From Caldisericota bacterium (lineage in GTDB: Bacteria; Caldisericota; JANLFM01), in assembly GCA_024655865.1 (NCBI GenBank), contig JANLFM010000002.1, positions 108,981 through 172,980 of the forward strand: a stretch of 64,000 nt of DNA, in the 5' to 3' direction. The notes under the pieces were generated by a model, which saw only the letters and a program-made list of their open reading frames with translations, was not told the DNA's origin and did no database searches. The position numbers and the translations under genes are program-made. Positions within the stretch are counted from its first letter, which is position 1; each line of letters opens with the position of its first letter. Shown here piece by piece: positions 17,284-25,746 of the stretch.

Positions 17284-17985
17284 TTAAGTTTTTTTCTTTT
17301 TCTTTTCCAGGGAGTACTTCTTCAGGTAAACCTCATGCATCAGCCAGGCCTCAACGGGACTAATGGGCACTGCTCCCCCCAGGAACTGGGATTCGATAAA
17401 AGCCTTGCAGGCCTTCTCTAAAATCTGACAAGCCACAAAAGCCTCTTCCAGATCCCTGCCCACACAAATGGCCCCGTGATTGGCAAGTAAAACTGCATTT
17501 CTTCCCCTTAAAGCCCTAACCGCTTTTTTTGCCAGGGATTTCGTCCCGGGAAGAGCATACTCAGCCACCCTGACCGAGGGGCCCAGGATCTGGGCCATAT
17601 CGTCCAGAATAGGCGGCACCTCTCGGCGCGATGCGGCCACCGTGCTGGCGTTCATAGAATGAGTATGGATGATGGCACCAACGTCCGGTCGATTTCTGTA
17701 AATCTCGGCATGAAGTTGTTTCTCGCTGGAGGGTTTCAGCTCCCCCTCGTAGTGCAAATCATTGAGACTCACTAAAACCATATCCTCAGGGGTAAGTTTC
17801 TCGTATTCCATGCCGCTTGGGGTAATCACCATGAAGTTCTTCCCCACCTTCACGCTAATGTTTCCCCAGGTTCCAGAGACGAGATTTTCCTTCAAAAGCC
17901 TTTTCCCGGCTTCACAAAGAAGGCTTCTGGCTCTTTTAACTTCCTCCGCATCTAGTATCATAGTGCTTCCCTTATCTGAGTTCAT
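17284..17985 (-). CDS. Class II aldolase (fuculose-/ribulose-phosphate aldolase family)
   Basis: The 233-residue protein is a class II aldolase/adducin-domain enzyme. It has the substrate-phosphate loop GTWGNISVKV and TPSGMEYEKL, the catalytic Glu in SSEKQLHAEIYR, the zinc ligands in IIHTHSMNAS, and the third His in LLANHGAICVG. Such enzymes cleave ketose-1- or -4-phosphates into dihydroxyacetone phosphate and an aldehyde, or epimerise pentulose 5-phosphates. It ends with a Lys-rich tail. It lies 5 bp behind the MFS gene in a kinase-transporter-aldolase operon, so it probably acts on the ketose phosphate made by the FGGY kinase. Confidence 0.9.
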   Translation of the reverse strand: MNSDKGSTMILDAEEVKRARSLLCEAGKRLLKENLVSGTWGNISVKVGKNFMVITPSGMEYEKLTPEDMVLVSLNDLHYEGELKPSSEKQLHAEIYRNRPDVGAIIHTHSMNASTVAASRREVPPILDDMAQILGPSVRVAEYALPGTKSLAKKAVRALRGRNAVLLANHGAICVGRDLEEAFVACQILEKACKAFIESQFLGGAVPISPVEAWLMHEVYLKKYSLEKKKKKT

Positions 17986-17990
17986 CCCTT

Positions 17991-19256
17991 TTATTCTCTT
18001 TTGTTATTCTTTTCGCTTTCATCATCTTTTGTCTTAACATTTCTTGCGGCCATAAGCGCGGATTCCTTAAGCCTCAAAGCCAAAAGAAAAGCCACGAACA
18101 TCAGCGCGATCAGAAGAAGAAGCGAATAAGTCATATCTCCAGAGGAGGAGCGCAAGGCGTCCATAACATAAATGAAGATGATTCCGGAAATCTGCCCCAT
18201 CATCATCAAAATCCCGTAAGATGTGCCCTCGGGCACCGGATAGGCCACTTCCGCCCCGTATTGAAAACCGACTGGACCCATACCCATGACGAAAAATCCC
18301 ATAATGGAAGCGGAAACCAAAAGCCATCCGTAACTTTTAAAAAAGGTCAGACCCAAAAAACCAGGAATGGCGGCCAAAATGGACCATACTAAAATAGGCA
18401 CGCGCTTCCTCACTTGATCGGAAATGAGAGGCAAAACCAGGGCCCCGAAGAGACCAGCCACCACGAGAAGCCCGCCGATGAGACCAGCCTGGACGGAAGA
18501 GATCCCACGAGGGTTAAGGATGTTCTCCACCCAGGTCATCACAGCGTTAAAAATGCCCATTACAATGAAGAAACAGGCCATCAAAATTACGAAGCTACCT
18601 TTGCGCCAGAGATCGCGCAGATCTTTTAAGTTCAATCGGTTCACAAGCTCTTCTCCGGGACCGGGAGGTGCGGGTGGGCGCTCCCGGGAAAAGACGAGAA
18701 AGATCACGGCACAAACGACGGCTGCGTATCCGTAAACGAGGAGCATCCTTTCCAGACCAAGGTTTTCAGTCAGCAAGGGGGTCAAAACCATGGCCACGAT
18801 CATCCCCACGTAGGTGGCCATAGTGGCGATCCCTGTTGCTGTAGCCCTTTCTTTCAGCGGAAACCACCTGGCGGCCACCTTGGTGATGGAGTTGACTAAA
18901 AAGGGCTGGGCTATGGCCACGCCAATCTGGAAAATGGTCACCGCGGTGAAGTTCGAGGCAAAAACCCCTCTGAGCATACCGAAGAGGGCGGAAATCAGGG
19001 CTCCCACACCCATGGCAGCACGGAAACCCCTGGAGTCCACAAGCCAGGAGGCAAAAGGAGCGACTACAATGTACACGATCATGTAAGCCATGGAAAGGAA
19101 GGCAATGCTTAGCGGGGAAACCTGATAAAAGTCCTTGGCGATGTCGGTGATTGGAGCAAATGTTAGCCAGAAAACGTTAATCGTGACCAGAATTGGGATC
19201 ATGGAAAGCAATATTACCCATCTATATGGGTAGATCCTGTACTCCGCTTTTTCCAA
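17991..19256 (-). CDS. MFS transporter (12 TM, FLVCR/nitrate-like branch)
   Basis: The 421-residue protein has twelve predicted helices. The first helix region YPYRWVILLSMIPILVTINV leads to FAPITDIAKDFYQVSP, and the motif A-like ASWLVDSRGFRAAMGVGAL lies between helices 2 and 3. The family resembles eukaryotic FLVCR-related and bacterial organic-anion carriers. Its position between a sugar kinase and an aldolase argues that it imports the sugar or polyol substrate of that pathway, but the sequence itself does not show the substrate. It starts 19 bp after the kinase stop and has a Lys/Asp-rich cytoplasmic C-terminus. Confidence 0.85.
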   Translation of the reverse strand: MEKAEYRIYPYRWVILLSMIPILVTINVFWLTFAPITDIAKDFYQVSPLSIAFLSMAYMIVYIVVAPFASWLVDSRGFRAAMGVGALISALFGMLRGVFASNFTAVTIFQIGVAIAQPFLVNSITKVAARWFPLKERATATGIATMATYVGMIVAMVLTPLLTENLGLERMLLVYGYAAVVCAVIFLVFSRERPPAPPGPGEELVNRLNLKDLRDLWRKGSFVILMACFFIVMGIFNAVMTWVENILNPRGISSVQAGLIGGLLVVAGLFGALVLPLISDQVRKRVPILVWSILAAIPGFLGLTFFKSYGWLLVSASIMGFFVMGMGPVGFQYGAEVAYPVPEGTSYGILMMMGQISGIIFIYVMDALRSSSGDMTYSLLLLIALMFVAFLLALRLKESALMAARNVKTKDDESEKNNKRE

Positions 19257-19275
19257 TTCAGTGTCCTCCTTATTT

Positions 19276-20805
19276 TTAAAAGCGATGAGAATTAATCTCC
19301 CTGTAAACCCTTTCCAGGGAAAAGTAAAGGGACTGATAAGAAGCGAAAAGCCGATCGTAAATTAAGAAATTTTCCGGGTGGGGGGAGTAGGAGCTTTTAA
19401 TTCTTAAAAGGTTCTTTACTTCAGAGAAGCTTTTGCACACCCCCAGGCCCACGGCCACGCACATGGCCGCTCCTATTGCTCCAGCAATCTCCGGATGCTC
19501 TGGAACCTCGATCCTTTTTTTAGTGACATCGGAAATGATTTGCATCCACTCGGGGTTCAGGGCTCCCCCACCGATCACTTTTAAAACAGGAGGGTCGAAT
19601 CCAAAATCCCGTTTATAGTTCTCCAGGATCCACCTCAGGTTATAGGCTACTCCCTCATAAGCCGCCTTCACCAAATGGCCTCTTTTGTGTTCGGGACCGA
19701 TGTTGAACATAGTAGAACGGGTTGTGGTAGTGCTCACCGGGCAACGTTCCCCATAAATCCAGGGGGTGAGGATCAGGCAATCGGAGCCAGCAGGGACCTT
19801 CTTTGCCTCCTCGTTTAAAAAGGCGTAAATATCGGGGATATCAGGGTCATGGAGCTCCTTGCTGTAGAATTCCTCAATGATCCACTTGAGCACCGAACCC
19901 GCGGATTCCGTGATTCCCACCAGGATATTCATCTCCGGGTCCGCGCTCTGGAGGCAAGCGGCGCCGTGCTTAAACTTCAGGTCGCGTCTCGTGGAAACAC
20001 CCACCCAGGCAGAAGTGCCCAAATAAATGTGAGCTTCTCCCTCCTCCACGGCGCTCGAGCCCACGGTAGCGCTCTGAGTGTCGTCACATCCCCCCACTAC
20101 TGGTGTGCCTTCCTTTAAACCCATGGCCTCTGCCGCTTCCTTAGTGAGTCCGCCCACTACGTCTATGGAGCGCACAAGTGGGGGAAGTTTTGCCGTATCT
20201 ATACCCGCGGCCTTGAAGAAAATCCGCAACCAATCCTTTTTCTTCAAATCAAAACCGTAAGAGCTGGCCCCCGACCACTCCGCCACCTTCTTTCCCGTAG
20301 ATTTGAACTTCAGGTAACCGTTTACGTCCAGAAAATACTCCGTTTTCTCGTATATCTGGTGTTCTTCCTCTTTGATCCAGAGGAGCTTGGGAATTACGTC
20401 CTTTCCCGTAAGCTTGATCCCTACGAAGCTTTTGAACACCTCCTCGCCCAGGAACTTCTTCATGATCTTCCGGGCTTGCTTTTCCGCTCTGCCGTCCACC
20501 CAGGTGATATTTAGCCGTAGCACGTTCCCCCCTTTGTCCACCGGGATGATTCCCATAGCCTGAGTAGTGTAAGCGATTCCTAAAACCTCTTCCGGGGAAA
20601 TTCCGGATTTCTCCATAATCTCTCTGGTGGTTTTTACAATTGCTTTCCAGTAGTCCTCAGGATCCTGTTCCGCCCAATTCGGATGAGGGTTATAAAGTGG
20701 ATAAAATTCCGTGGCATGTGAGATAATCGATCCTTCCACATCAAAAAGAGCGGCTTTGGTACTGCTCGTCCCTACGTCGTGAGCGATTATATACTTCGTC
20801 TTCAT
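19276..20805 (-). CDS. FGGY-family carbohydrate kinase (xylulokinase-like)
   Basis: The 509-residue protein is an FGGY sugar kinase. The N-terminal ATPase-like start IIAHDVGTSSTKAALFD, the substrate-region ITWVDGRAEKQA, the catalytic-base Asp in VVGGCDDTQSATVG, the LGTSAWVGVSTRR phosphate loop, and the C-terminal VIGGGALNPEWMQIISD are present. Family members phosphorylate ketoses or polyols such as xylulose, fuculose, ribulose or erythritol; the exact sugar is not readable. It is the first gene of the operon that continues with the MFS carrier and the class II aldolase. It is transcribed from an extended -10 promoter opposite tetR. Confidence 0.9.
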   Translation of the reverse strand: MKTKYIIAHDVGTSSTKAALFDVEGSIISHATEFYPLYNPHPNWAEQDPEDYWKAIVKTTREIMEKSGISPEEVLGIAYTTQAMGIIPVDKGGNVLRLNITWVDGRAEKQARKIMKKFLGEEVFKSFVGIKLTGKDVIPKLLWIKEEEHQIYEKTEYFLDVNGYLKFKSTGKKVAEWSGASSYGFDLKKKDWLRIFFKAAGIDTAKLPPLVRSIDVVGGLTKEAAEAMGLKEGTPVVGGCDDTQSATVGSSAVEEGEAHIYLGTSAWVGVSTRRDLKFKHGAACLQSADPEMNILVGITESAGSVLKWIIEEFYSKELHDPDIPDIYAFLNEEAKKVPAGSDCLILTPWIYGERCPVSTTTTRSTMFNIGPEHKRGHLVKAAYEGVAYNLRWILENYKRDFGFDPPVLKVIGGGALNPEWMQIISDVTKKRIEVPEHPEIAGAIGAAMCVAVGLGVCKSFSEVKNLLRIKSSYSPHPENFLIYDRLFASYQSLYFSLERVYREINSHRF

Positions 20806-20868
20806 TTTCCCTCCGTCGAGCTTCCGGTTTAAGGAATTTTCACCCCATAGGGGGTCTTACTTCTAATT

Positions 20869-20922
20869 ATTATATCAAATTCCATAATTGTATTTGACAT
20901 TAAAATTGAACTTGAGTATACT
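20869..20922. promoter_or_regulatory. Divergent promoters with candidate TetR operator
   Basis: Rightward (tetR): TTGACA at 20894-20899, 17-bp spacer, TATACT at 20917-20922. Leftward (kinase operon): extended -10 TGATATAAT read on the minus strand at 20869-20877. An imperfect inverted repeat AT(A/G)TCAAAT, eleven bases, ATTTGACAT covers 20872-20900 and overlaps the leftward -10 and the rightward -35. Its position fits an operator for the adjacent TetR protein; that assignment is inference. Confidence 0.7.
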
Positions 20923-20943
20923 TTTTGTGAAAATTTTTGGAAA

Positions 20944-21561
20944 ATGAGCAACAACCTTTCACGCAGAGAAAGAAAGAAAAACGCCACGCGCTCCAGCATC
21001 CTGAGAGCCGCCAGGCACCTCTTTGAGGAGAAGGGCCCGGAGAACACCTCTATCGAGGAGATTGCCGAAATGGCCGATGTCTCCAAAAGCACCTTTTTCA
21101 ATTACTTCCCAAACAAAGAGAGTCTATTCACTGCTATTGCCGAGGAGGAAGTGCAGGACATCCTCCTTTTAGAGGAGGAGCTGAGCTCGGAAAAGAGCGC
21201 CCTTAAAAAAATCAGGGCCATTACTAAGAGGATTCTCGAGGACGTTATCCCCTACCTTCATTTGACCGGTAAAATTGTCTTCACCTCAATAATTTCAACT
21301 GATGGGCGCCCCTCTCCCTTTTTGGAGATCAATTTCCTCCTTGAGCGAATTGTTAAAGAGGGACAGGAAAAGGGGGAAATTGCTGCAATCTTTTCCCCCA
21401 CGGATATCGCTACGGCCATCATGGGTTGCTGTTATGGCCTGATTTTCCGCTGGATCGAGTTAGGTTATAAAGCGGGATCAATATCCGAGCTGGAGAAGAT
21501 CCTGGATATGCTTTTTCTAAGTATAAAAGGGCCTCATGCCCAAGGTAGCCCTAAAAAATAA
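20944..21561 (+). CDS. TetR-family transcriptional regulator
   Basis: The 205-residue protein has a canonical N-terminal TetR helix-turn-helix at about residues 12-58 (ATRSSILRAARHLFEEKG, TSIEEIAEMADVSKSTFFNY, FPNKESLF) and a helical C-terminal ligand-binding half. It is divergently transcribed from the kinase-MFS-aldolase operon over a shared promoter region with a candidate operator, so it probably represses both directions until a pathway intermediate binds. The ATG has little Shine-Dalgarno match (tttttgga). A class III aminotransferase gene follows on the same strand. Confidence 0.92.
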   Translation: MSNNLSRRERKKNATRSSILRAARHLFEEKGPENTSIEEIAEMADVSKSTFFNYFPNKESLFTAIAEEEVQDILLLEEELSSEKSALKKIRAITKRILEDVIPYLHLTGKIVFTSIISTDGRPSPFLEINFLLERIVKEGQEKGEIAAIFSPTDIATAIMGCCYGLIFRWIELGYKAGSISELEKILDMLFLSIKGPHAQGSPKK

Positions 21562-21580
21562 AGAAAAGGGAGGGAAAAAC

Positions 21581-23038
21581 ATGGAAAAGGAAGGATACGC
21601 TATTTCCAGATGGGAAGAGCCCGATGAGGTTTACCGAAAGCTCAATGAACTGGTAAAACAGCCCGTAAGGCGCATAAAGCATGAGGTCATGAACGCCTAC
21701 CTGGAATATTTCAATTCCAGGTGCGCGGGCTCCAGAAAAATCGTCGAGGAAGCCAAAAATTACATTCCTGGAGGCGTGCAACACAATCTGGCTTTCAACT
21801 ACCCTTTCCCTCTCGTGATTGAGAAAGCGGAGGGCGCTTACCTCTGGGATATTGACGGAAATAAATACATAGATTTCCTGCAGGCTGGTGGGCCCACTAT
21901 TTTAGGAAGCAATTATGCGCCAGTTCGAGAGAAAGTGATTGAACTCCTCCAGACCTGTGGACCGGTTACGGGGCTCTTCCACGAGTATGAGCTTAAATTG
22001 GCCCAGCTGATCAACAAGTATATGCCCTCCGTGGAAATGTTCCGCATGTTAGGAAGCGGTACCGAGGCCGTGATGGCTGCGCTCAGGATTGCTCGCCTGG
22101 CAACGGGAAAAACCAAGGTGATCAAGATCGGTGGAGCCTATCACGGATGGAGCGACCAGATGGTCTACGGCCTCCATGTCCCCGGAACTGGAAGGTATGA
22201 GGCCCACGGCATTCCTAAGAGCTGTACCCGGCATACCCAGGAAGTCCCTCCCAACGATATCCACGCTTTAGAGCGAAAGCTCAAGATGAACCGCCTGAGG
22301 GGGGGGACAGCAGCTGTAATCGTGGAACCTCTGGGGCCGGAAAGCGGGACCAGGCCGGTGTACAAGGATTACAACAAACAGGTCAGGGAACTCTGCGATA
22401 AGTATGGTGCTTTGCTCATCTTCGACGAGGTAGTCACAGGATTCCGGGTTGGGTTAGGAGGGGCTCAAGGATACTTTGGGGTCAAACCCGATTTAACCAT
22501 CTTCGGAAAAATAGTTGCCGGAGGTTATCCCGGAGCAGGAGGAGTAGGCGGGAAAAGGGAACTGATCAAACTTCTTGCGGCGGGAATCGAAAGCGGCAAA
22601 AAGAGGGCTTACGTAGGAGGAACGCTGGCCGCCAATCCCCTGAGCTCGCTTGCCGGGTATTACACCATTCTGGAAATTGAGAGGACCAAAGCCTGCGAAA
22701 TTGCGGGAAGAGCCGGAGACAGGCTCACAAAGGGGTTAAGGAAGCTGATCGAGAAGTACAGGCTTCCTTACGTAGCCTATAACCATGGTTCCATCTGCCA
22801 TCTGGAGACATCGGGAGCAATGTTCGTGAAGATCGACCTGCTCCACCTGAAGAAGTCCCTGAAGGACATCCACGAGCGCAAGTTTATGATGGAGGAAATG
22901 GGGGCCGCCTATATGGCTGAGGGGATTATCACCCTCGCTGGGAGTAGAATGTACACCAGTCTCGCGGATACCGATGAGGTCATAGATGATGCCTTAAACA
23001 GGTTCGAACGAGTGTTCCAGAGCGTAGAAGGCGCCTAA
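21581..23038 (+). CDS. Glutamate-1-semialdehyde 2,1-aminomutase-like class III aminotransferase
   Basis: The 485-residue PLP enzyme belongs to aminotransferase class III and is closest in pattern to HemL-type aminomutases: IPGGVQHNLAFNYPFP, DIDGNKYIDFLQAGGP, MLGSGTEAVMAALRIAR, GGAYHGWSD, the PLP-Asp region LLIFDEVVTGFRVGLGGAQ, and the Schiff-base Lys in LTIFGKIVAGGYPGAG. It is about 50 residues longer than HemL because of an N-terminal helical extension. No other haem genes are nearby, so it may be a different aminomutase or aminotransferase. The ATG at 21581 is chosen over an upstream overlapping start because the Shine-Dalgarno sequence gggaggg lies 6 bases before it. Confidence 0.85.
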   Translation: MEKEGYAISRWEEPDEVYRKLNELVKQPVRRIKHEVMNAYLEYFNSRCAGSRKIVEEAKNYIPGGVQHNLAFNYPFPLVIEKAEGAYLWDIDGNKYIDFLQAGGPTILGSNYAPVREKVIELLQTCGPVTGLFHEYELKLAQLINKYMPSVEMFRMLGSGTEAVMAALRIARLATGKTKVIKIGGAYHGWSDQMVYGLHVPGTGRYEAHGIPKSCTRHTQEVPPNDIHALERKLKMNRLRGGTAAVIVEPLGPESGTRPVYKDYNKQVRELCDKYGALLIFDEVVTGFRVGLGGAQGYFGVKPDLTIFGKIVAGGYPGAGGVGGKRELIKLLAAGIESGKKRAYVGGTLAANPLSSLAGYYTILEIERTKACEIAGRAGDRLTKGLRKLIEKYRLPYVAYNHGSICHLETSGAMFVKIDLLHLKKSLKDIHERKFMMEEMGAAYMAEGIITLAGSRMYTSLADTDEVIDDALNRFERVFQSVEGA

Positions 23039-23098
23039 GCATTCCTGGAAGAGAAAACCAGCCTAAAAAGTCCATTCTCAGGAATATTCGGAAGGAAA

Positions 23099-24208
23099 AT
23101 GAAGTATAAATATGAGAGCGAAGAGAACGCTGTCTACCCTGAGAAAGGAGAAAAACTCTTGAGCGAGTTTCAATTAAACGAAGAGAAAGTCCTTGAGGCC
23201 CTGAAGGAAGTGATCGACCCCGAATTGAACGCTTCTATAGTGGAATTGGGGATGGTAAAAAACCTAAAAGTGGAGGAGGGAGTCGTTTCCCTGGATTTTA
23301 CTTTAACCACCCTATCTTGCCCTTTTAAGGAAAGCCTCGTGAACTTAACCAGAGAAAAAATCGCAGCTTTACCCGGCGTGAATGAGGTGAAGGTCAACCT
23401 GCGTCAGATGAGCGAGGAGGAAAAGAAAAAGCTCCTTCAAGACCGTCTCAATGTGGAAACGAGTTCCTTTAACCAGATTAAGCACGTGATCGCCATAATG
23501 AGCGGAAAGGGAGGAGTAGGAAAATCCCTGGTCACGTCGTTATTAGCCCTTTCCCTTTTCGTGAAAGGGAAAAAAGTGGGAATCCTTGATGCAGACATCA
23601 CTGGACCCTCTATCCCTCGTATTTTTGGCCTGAAAGGCTTTCCTGAGGCCTCAGAGTTGGGAATTACTCCTCTGATCACCGCAGAAGGAATCAAGGTCAT
23701 GTCTATGAACTTTTTTCTCGAGGAGGAGGGGCGCCCGGTAATCTGGAGAGGACCTCTGATCACTAAAGCTATCCAGCAGTTTTGGAGCGACGTCCTCTGG
23801 GGAAGTCTGGATTATCTCCTTGTGGATCTTCCCCCAGGAACGGCCGACGCTCCCTTAACTGTTCTCCAATCAATCCCTGTGGATGGCGTAATTTTGGTCA
23901 CAAGCCCTCAGGAACTGGCGAGCGTAATTGTGCACAAGGCTGCGGAGATGAGCAGGGCTCTGGGAACGCCCATCCTGGGAATTGTGGAAAACATGTCCTA
24001 TTTTGCCTGTCCGCACTGCGGAAAGGAATCAAACCTCTTTGGCCCGAGCCACACTCAGGAGCTGGCGCGTTCGCTGGGAGCCCCGATTCTTGCAAGGTTG
24101 CCAATTGACCCTCGCTGGGCGGAACTGGCAGATCAAGGGAAAATAGGGGAAATCCCCCTGGATCTTTTCCAGCCCGTTGTGCAATTCATCTTTGAAAAAT
24201 TCGCTTAA
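23099..24208 (+). CDS. mrp: Mrp/NBP35-family iron-sulfur carrier ATPase with MIP18 (DUF59) domain
   Basis: The 369-residue protein has an N-terminal MIP18/DUF59 domain (VLEALKEVIDPELNASIVELGMV, then TTLSCPFKE) at about residues 28-105 and a C-terminal deviant Walker ATPase: IMSGKGGVGKSLV, LDADITGPSIPRIFG, LLVDLPPGTADAPLTV. The Fe-S ligands are the CPHC pair in SYFACPHCGKESNLFG. Such proteins bind and deliver Fe-S clusters in the cytosol. The start is somewhat uncertain, since the first 25 residues are not conserved. It lies 60 bp after the aminotransferase gene. A hairpin directly at the stop codon may terminate transcription. Confidence 0.92.
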   Translation: MKYKYESEENAVYPEKGEKLLSEFQLNEEKVLEALKEVIDPELNASIVELGMVKNLKVEEGVVSLDFTLTTLSCPFKESLVNLTREKIAALPGVNEVKVNLRQMSEEEKKKLLQDRLNVETSSFNQIKHVIAIMSGKGGVGKSLVTSLLALSLFVKGKKVGILDADITGPSIPRIFGLKGFPEASELGITPLITAEGIKVMSMNFFLEEEGRPVIWRGPLITKAIQQFWSDVLWGSLDYLLVDLPPGTADAPLTVLQSIPVDGVILVTSPQELASVIVHKAAEMSRALGTPILGIVENMSYFACPHCGKESNLFGPSHTQELARSLGAPILARLPIDPRWAELADQGKIGEIPLDLFQPVVQFIFEKFA

Positions 24209-24238
24209 AGGGGGAAACCTCCAAGGAGAGCCCCTTTT
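24207..24238 (+). terminator. Probable terminator after mrp
   Basis: AAAGGGG pairs with CCCCTTT around a 17-base loop that contains a smaller CCTCC/GGAG pairing. It is followed by tct rather than a long T run, so the strength is uncertain. It overlaps the mrp stop codon. Confidence 0.5.
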
Positions 24239-24380
24239 CTATACAAAATTTGTGTTTTACCCGTATTTCCCGGTCTCCTAAAACAAGGGGAAGTTATATA
24301 ATTTTTAAAAGAGCGTCTGGGAACACTATTAAGTTCACCTCGAAATTCCAGGCTCATATTAAAAGAAGAGGAGATAAAAA

Positions 24381-24992
24381 ATGGTCAAATTTTTTACTTT
24401 CCTTTCCGTTTTGGCTTGCCTGGTTTTACTGATTTCGGGCTGCGGAGGAACTCCATCCACGGAAAAAACTCCAAGTCCGACTTTATCGAGTTCTGAGACC
24501 GTTAAACCCACCCCCACGAAAACGACGGAAATAATCACAGAAGGAGCAAAAAGGTTTGCCCTGGGCCAGTCCTTTGAGTATTCCAACGCTACCTTTACTT
24601 TTAAAAGCGCAGAGTTCATGGATAAGATTCCAGCTTACTTAGAGGAAAAGACTTATACGCCCAAGAACGGGAAGTATCTCGTGGTTTACTTCTCCTTTAA
24701 GGGAAACGAGCAGAATGAGGGAGGAGGAATAAATACGGACATCTTCCTCCTTCGGGACTCCCAGGGAAGAAATTATCAGATGTCCTCGGATCTTAGGAAT
24801 TACGAGGACAACGATTTGGCTATGGAAAAGAAGATGCAAGTTCCGGGCATGCTTTTGTGGAATCAGGAAAATGAAGAAGATTCCCTCCTGGTTTATGACG
24901 TTCCCACAGACGCCTCCGGGTTCACGATGAACATCATTTACGCGGAAGGAAAGCTCATAAAGACCTTCGCCATTATAGACCTGAGATTGTAA
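24381..24992 (+). CDS. Lipoprotein with DUF4352-like domain
   Basis: The 203-residue protein has a lipoprotein signal peptide with lipobox LISGC (Cys near residue 21), a Thr/Pro/Ser-rich linker typical of surface lipoproteins, then a beta-rich domain from about residue 60 (FALGQSFEYSNATFTFKSAEF, KYLVVYFSFKGNEQNEG, FLLRDSQGRNYQM, SLLVYDVPTDASGFTM). This order of strands is that of DUF4352/telokin-like domains, which bind unknown ligands or partners outside the cell. A second protein with the same type of C-terminal domain is at 52186. A Shine-Dalgarno sequence (agaggag) precedes the ATG. Confidence 0.82.
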   Translation: MVKFFTFLSVLACLVLLISGCGGTPSTEKTPSPTLSSSETVKPTPTKTTEIITEGAKRFALGQSFEYSNATFTFKSAEFMDKIPAYLEEKTYTPKNGKYLVVYFSFKGNEQNEGGGINTDIFLLRDSQGRNYQMSSDLRNYEDNDLAMEKKMQVPGMLLWNQENEEDSLLVYDVPTDASGFTMNIIYAEGKLIKTFAIIDLRL

Positions 24993-25024
24993 AACAAAAG
25001 AAGGGATCATTAAGGAGTTCAGGA

Positions 25025-25561
25025 ATAAATTTCCCTTACTTAGCTAAAACGCCTGGTTCGGAAAGAAAGATCCTGATCACTGGACCTCCCGGTTGCGGAA
25101 AGACCACGCTGATTAAAGAGCTCCACAGCCGCTTTCCTGACTTTTGTGGTTTCTGGACGGAAGAAATAAGAGAAAGAGGAGTCCGCACGGGCTTCCAGAT
25201 CGTCACTACCTGGGGCGAAAGATTTCCTCTTTCTTCGGTCTACTCCTCATCACCTTTCCGCGTGGGAAAATACGGGGTGGAGGTGGAAAACATTAATCTG
25301 GTGACTCAAAAGTTGTGGGGACTTCTTGGGGAGGGAAAACGGAGTTTCCTCATAGACGAAATTGGAAAAATGGAATATTTTTCCCGGGAGTTTCGAGAAT
25401 TGATCAGGGAATTGTTCCATAATCCGGAAACAAGGCTTATTGCCACTATTGCAGAGAAGGACTTTCACCCGGAAATCAAAGTTTTAAAGGAAAAAGGGGA
25501 ATTATATTATCTTACGCGCAAAAATTTTGACGAGGTACTTTCCAAGGTCCTGAGATTCTGA
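25025..25561 (+). CDS. THEP1-type nucleoside-triphosphatase (start codon uncertain)
   Basis: The reading frame codes for a THEP1-family NTPase: KILITGPPGCGKTTLIKEL (Walker A), FCGFWTEEIRERGVRTGFQIV, RVGKYGVEVENI, SFLIDEIGKMEYFS (Walker B) and RLIATIAEK. The family hydrolyses NTPs and is of unclear role. The frame is open from a stop at 24990, but no ATG, GTG or TTG occurs before the Walker A motif; the first GTG (25262) would delete it. A Shine-Dalgarno-like taaggag at 25011-25017 is followed by ATA at 25025, so an unusual ATA start is the best guess. Alternatively the start was lost by mutation. It follows the lipoprotein gene by 32 bp. Confidence 0.75.
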   Translation: MNFPYLAKTPGSERKILITGPPGCGKTTLIKELHSRFPDFCGFWTEEIRERGVRTGFQIVTTWGERFPLSSVYSSSPFRVGKYGVEVENINLVTQKLWGLLGEGKRSFLIDEIGKMEYFSREFRELIRELFHNPETRLIATIAEKDFHPEIKVLKEKGELYYLTRKNFDEVLSKVLRF

Positions 25562-25746
25562 TTTGCTTGAAAAGCCCAAAAGATATCTAAAATTGGCCTT
25601 CTCGAAATTACTCAAAAATGGCTCCAACCTGCACACGAGAATTAGAAAGCTACGGGAAATGATGTGGTATTTCTTGCTAAAAAATTTCCCGTCTACCATT
25701 CTGTATATTTTTGAGCATAATATTCAGCATAAATAAGCGAAGAGAG

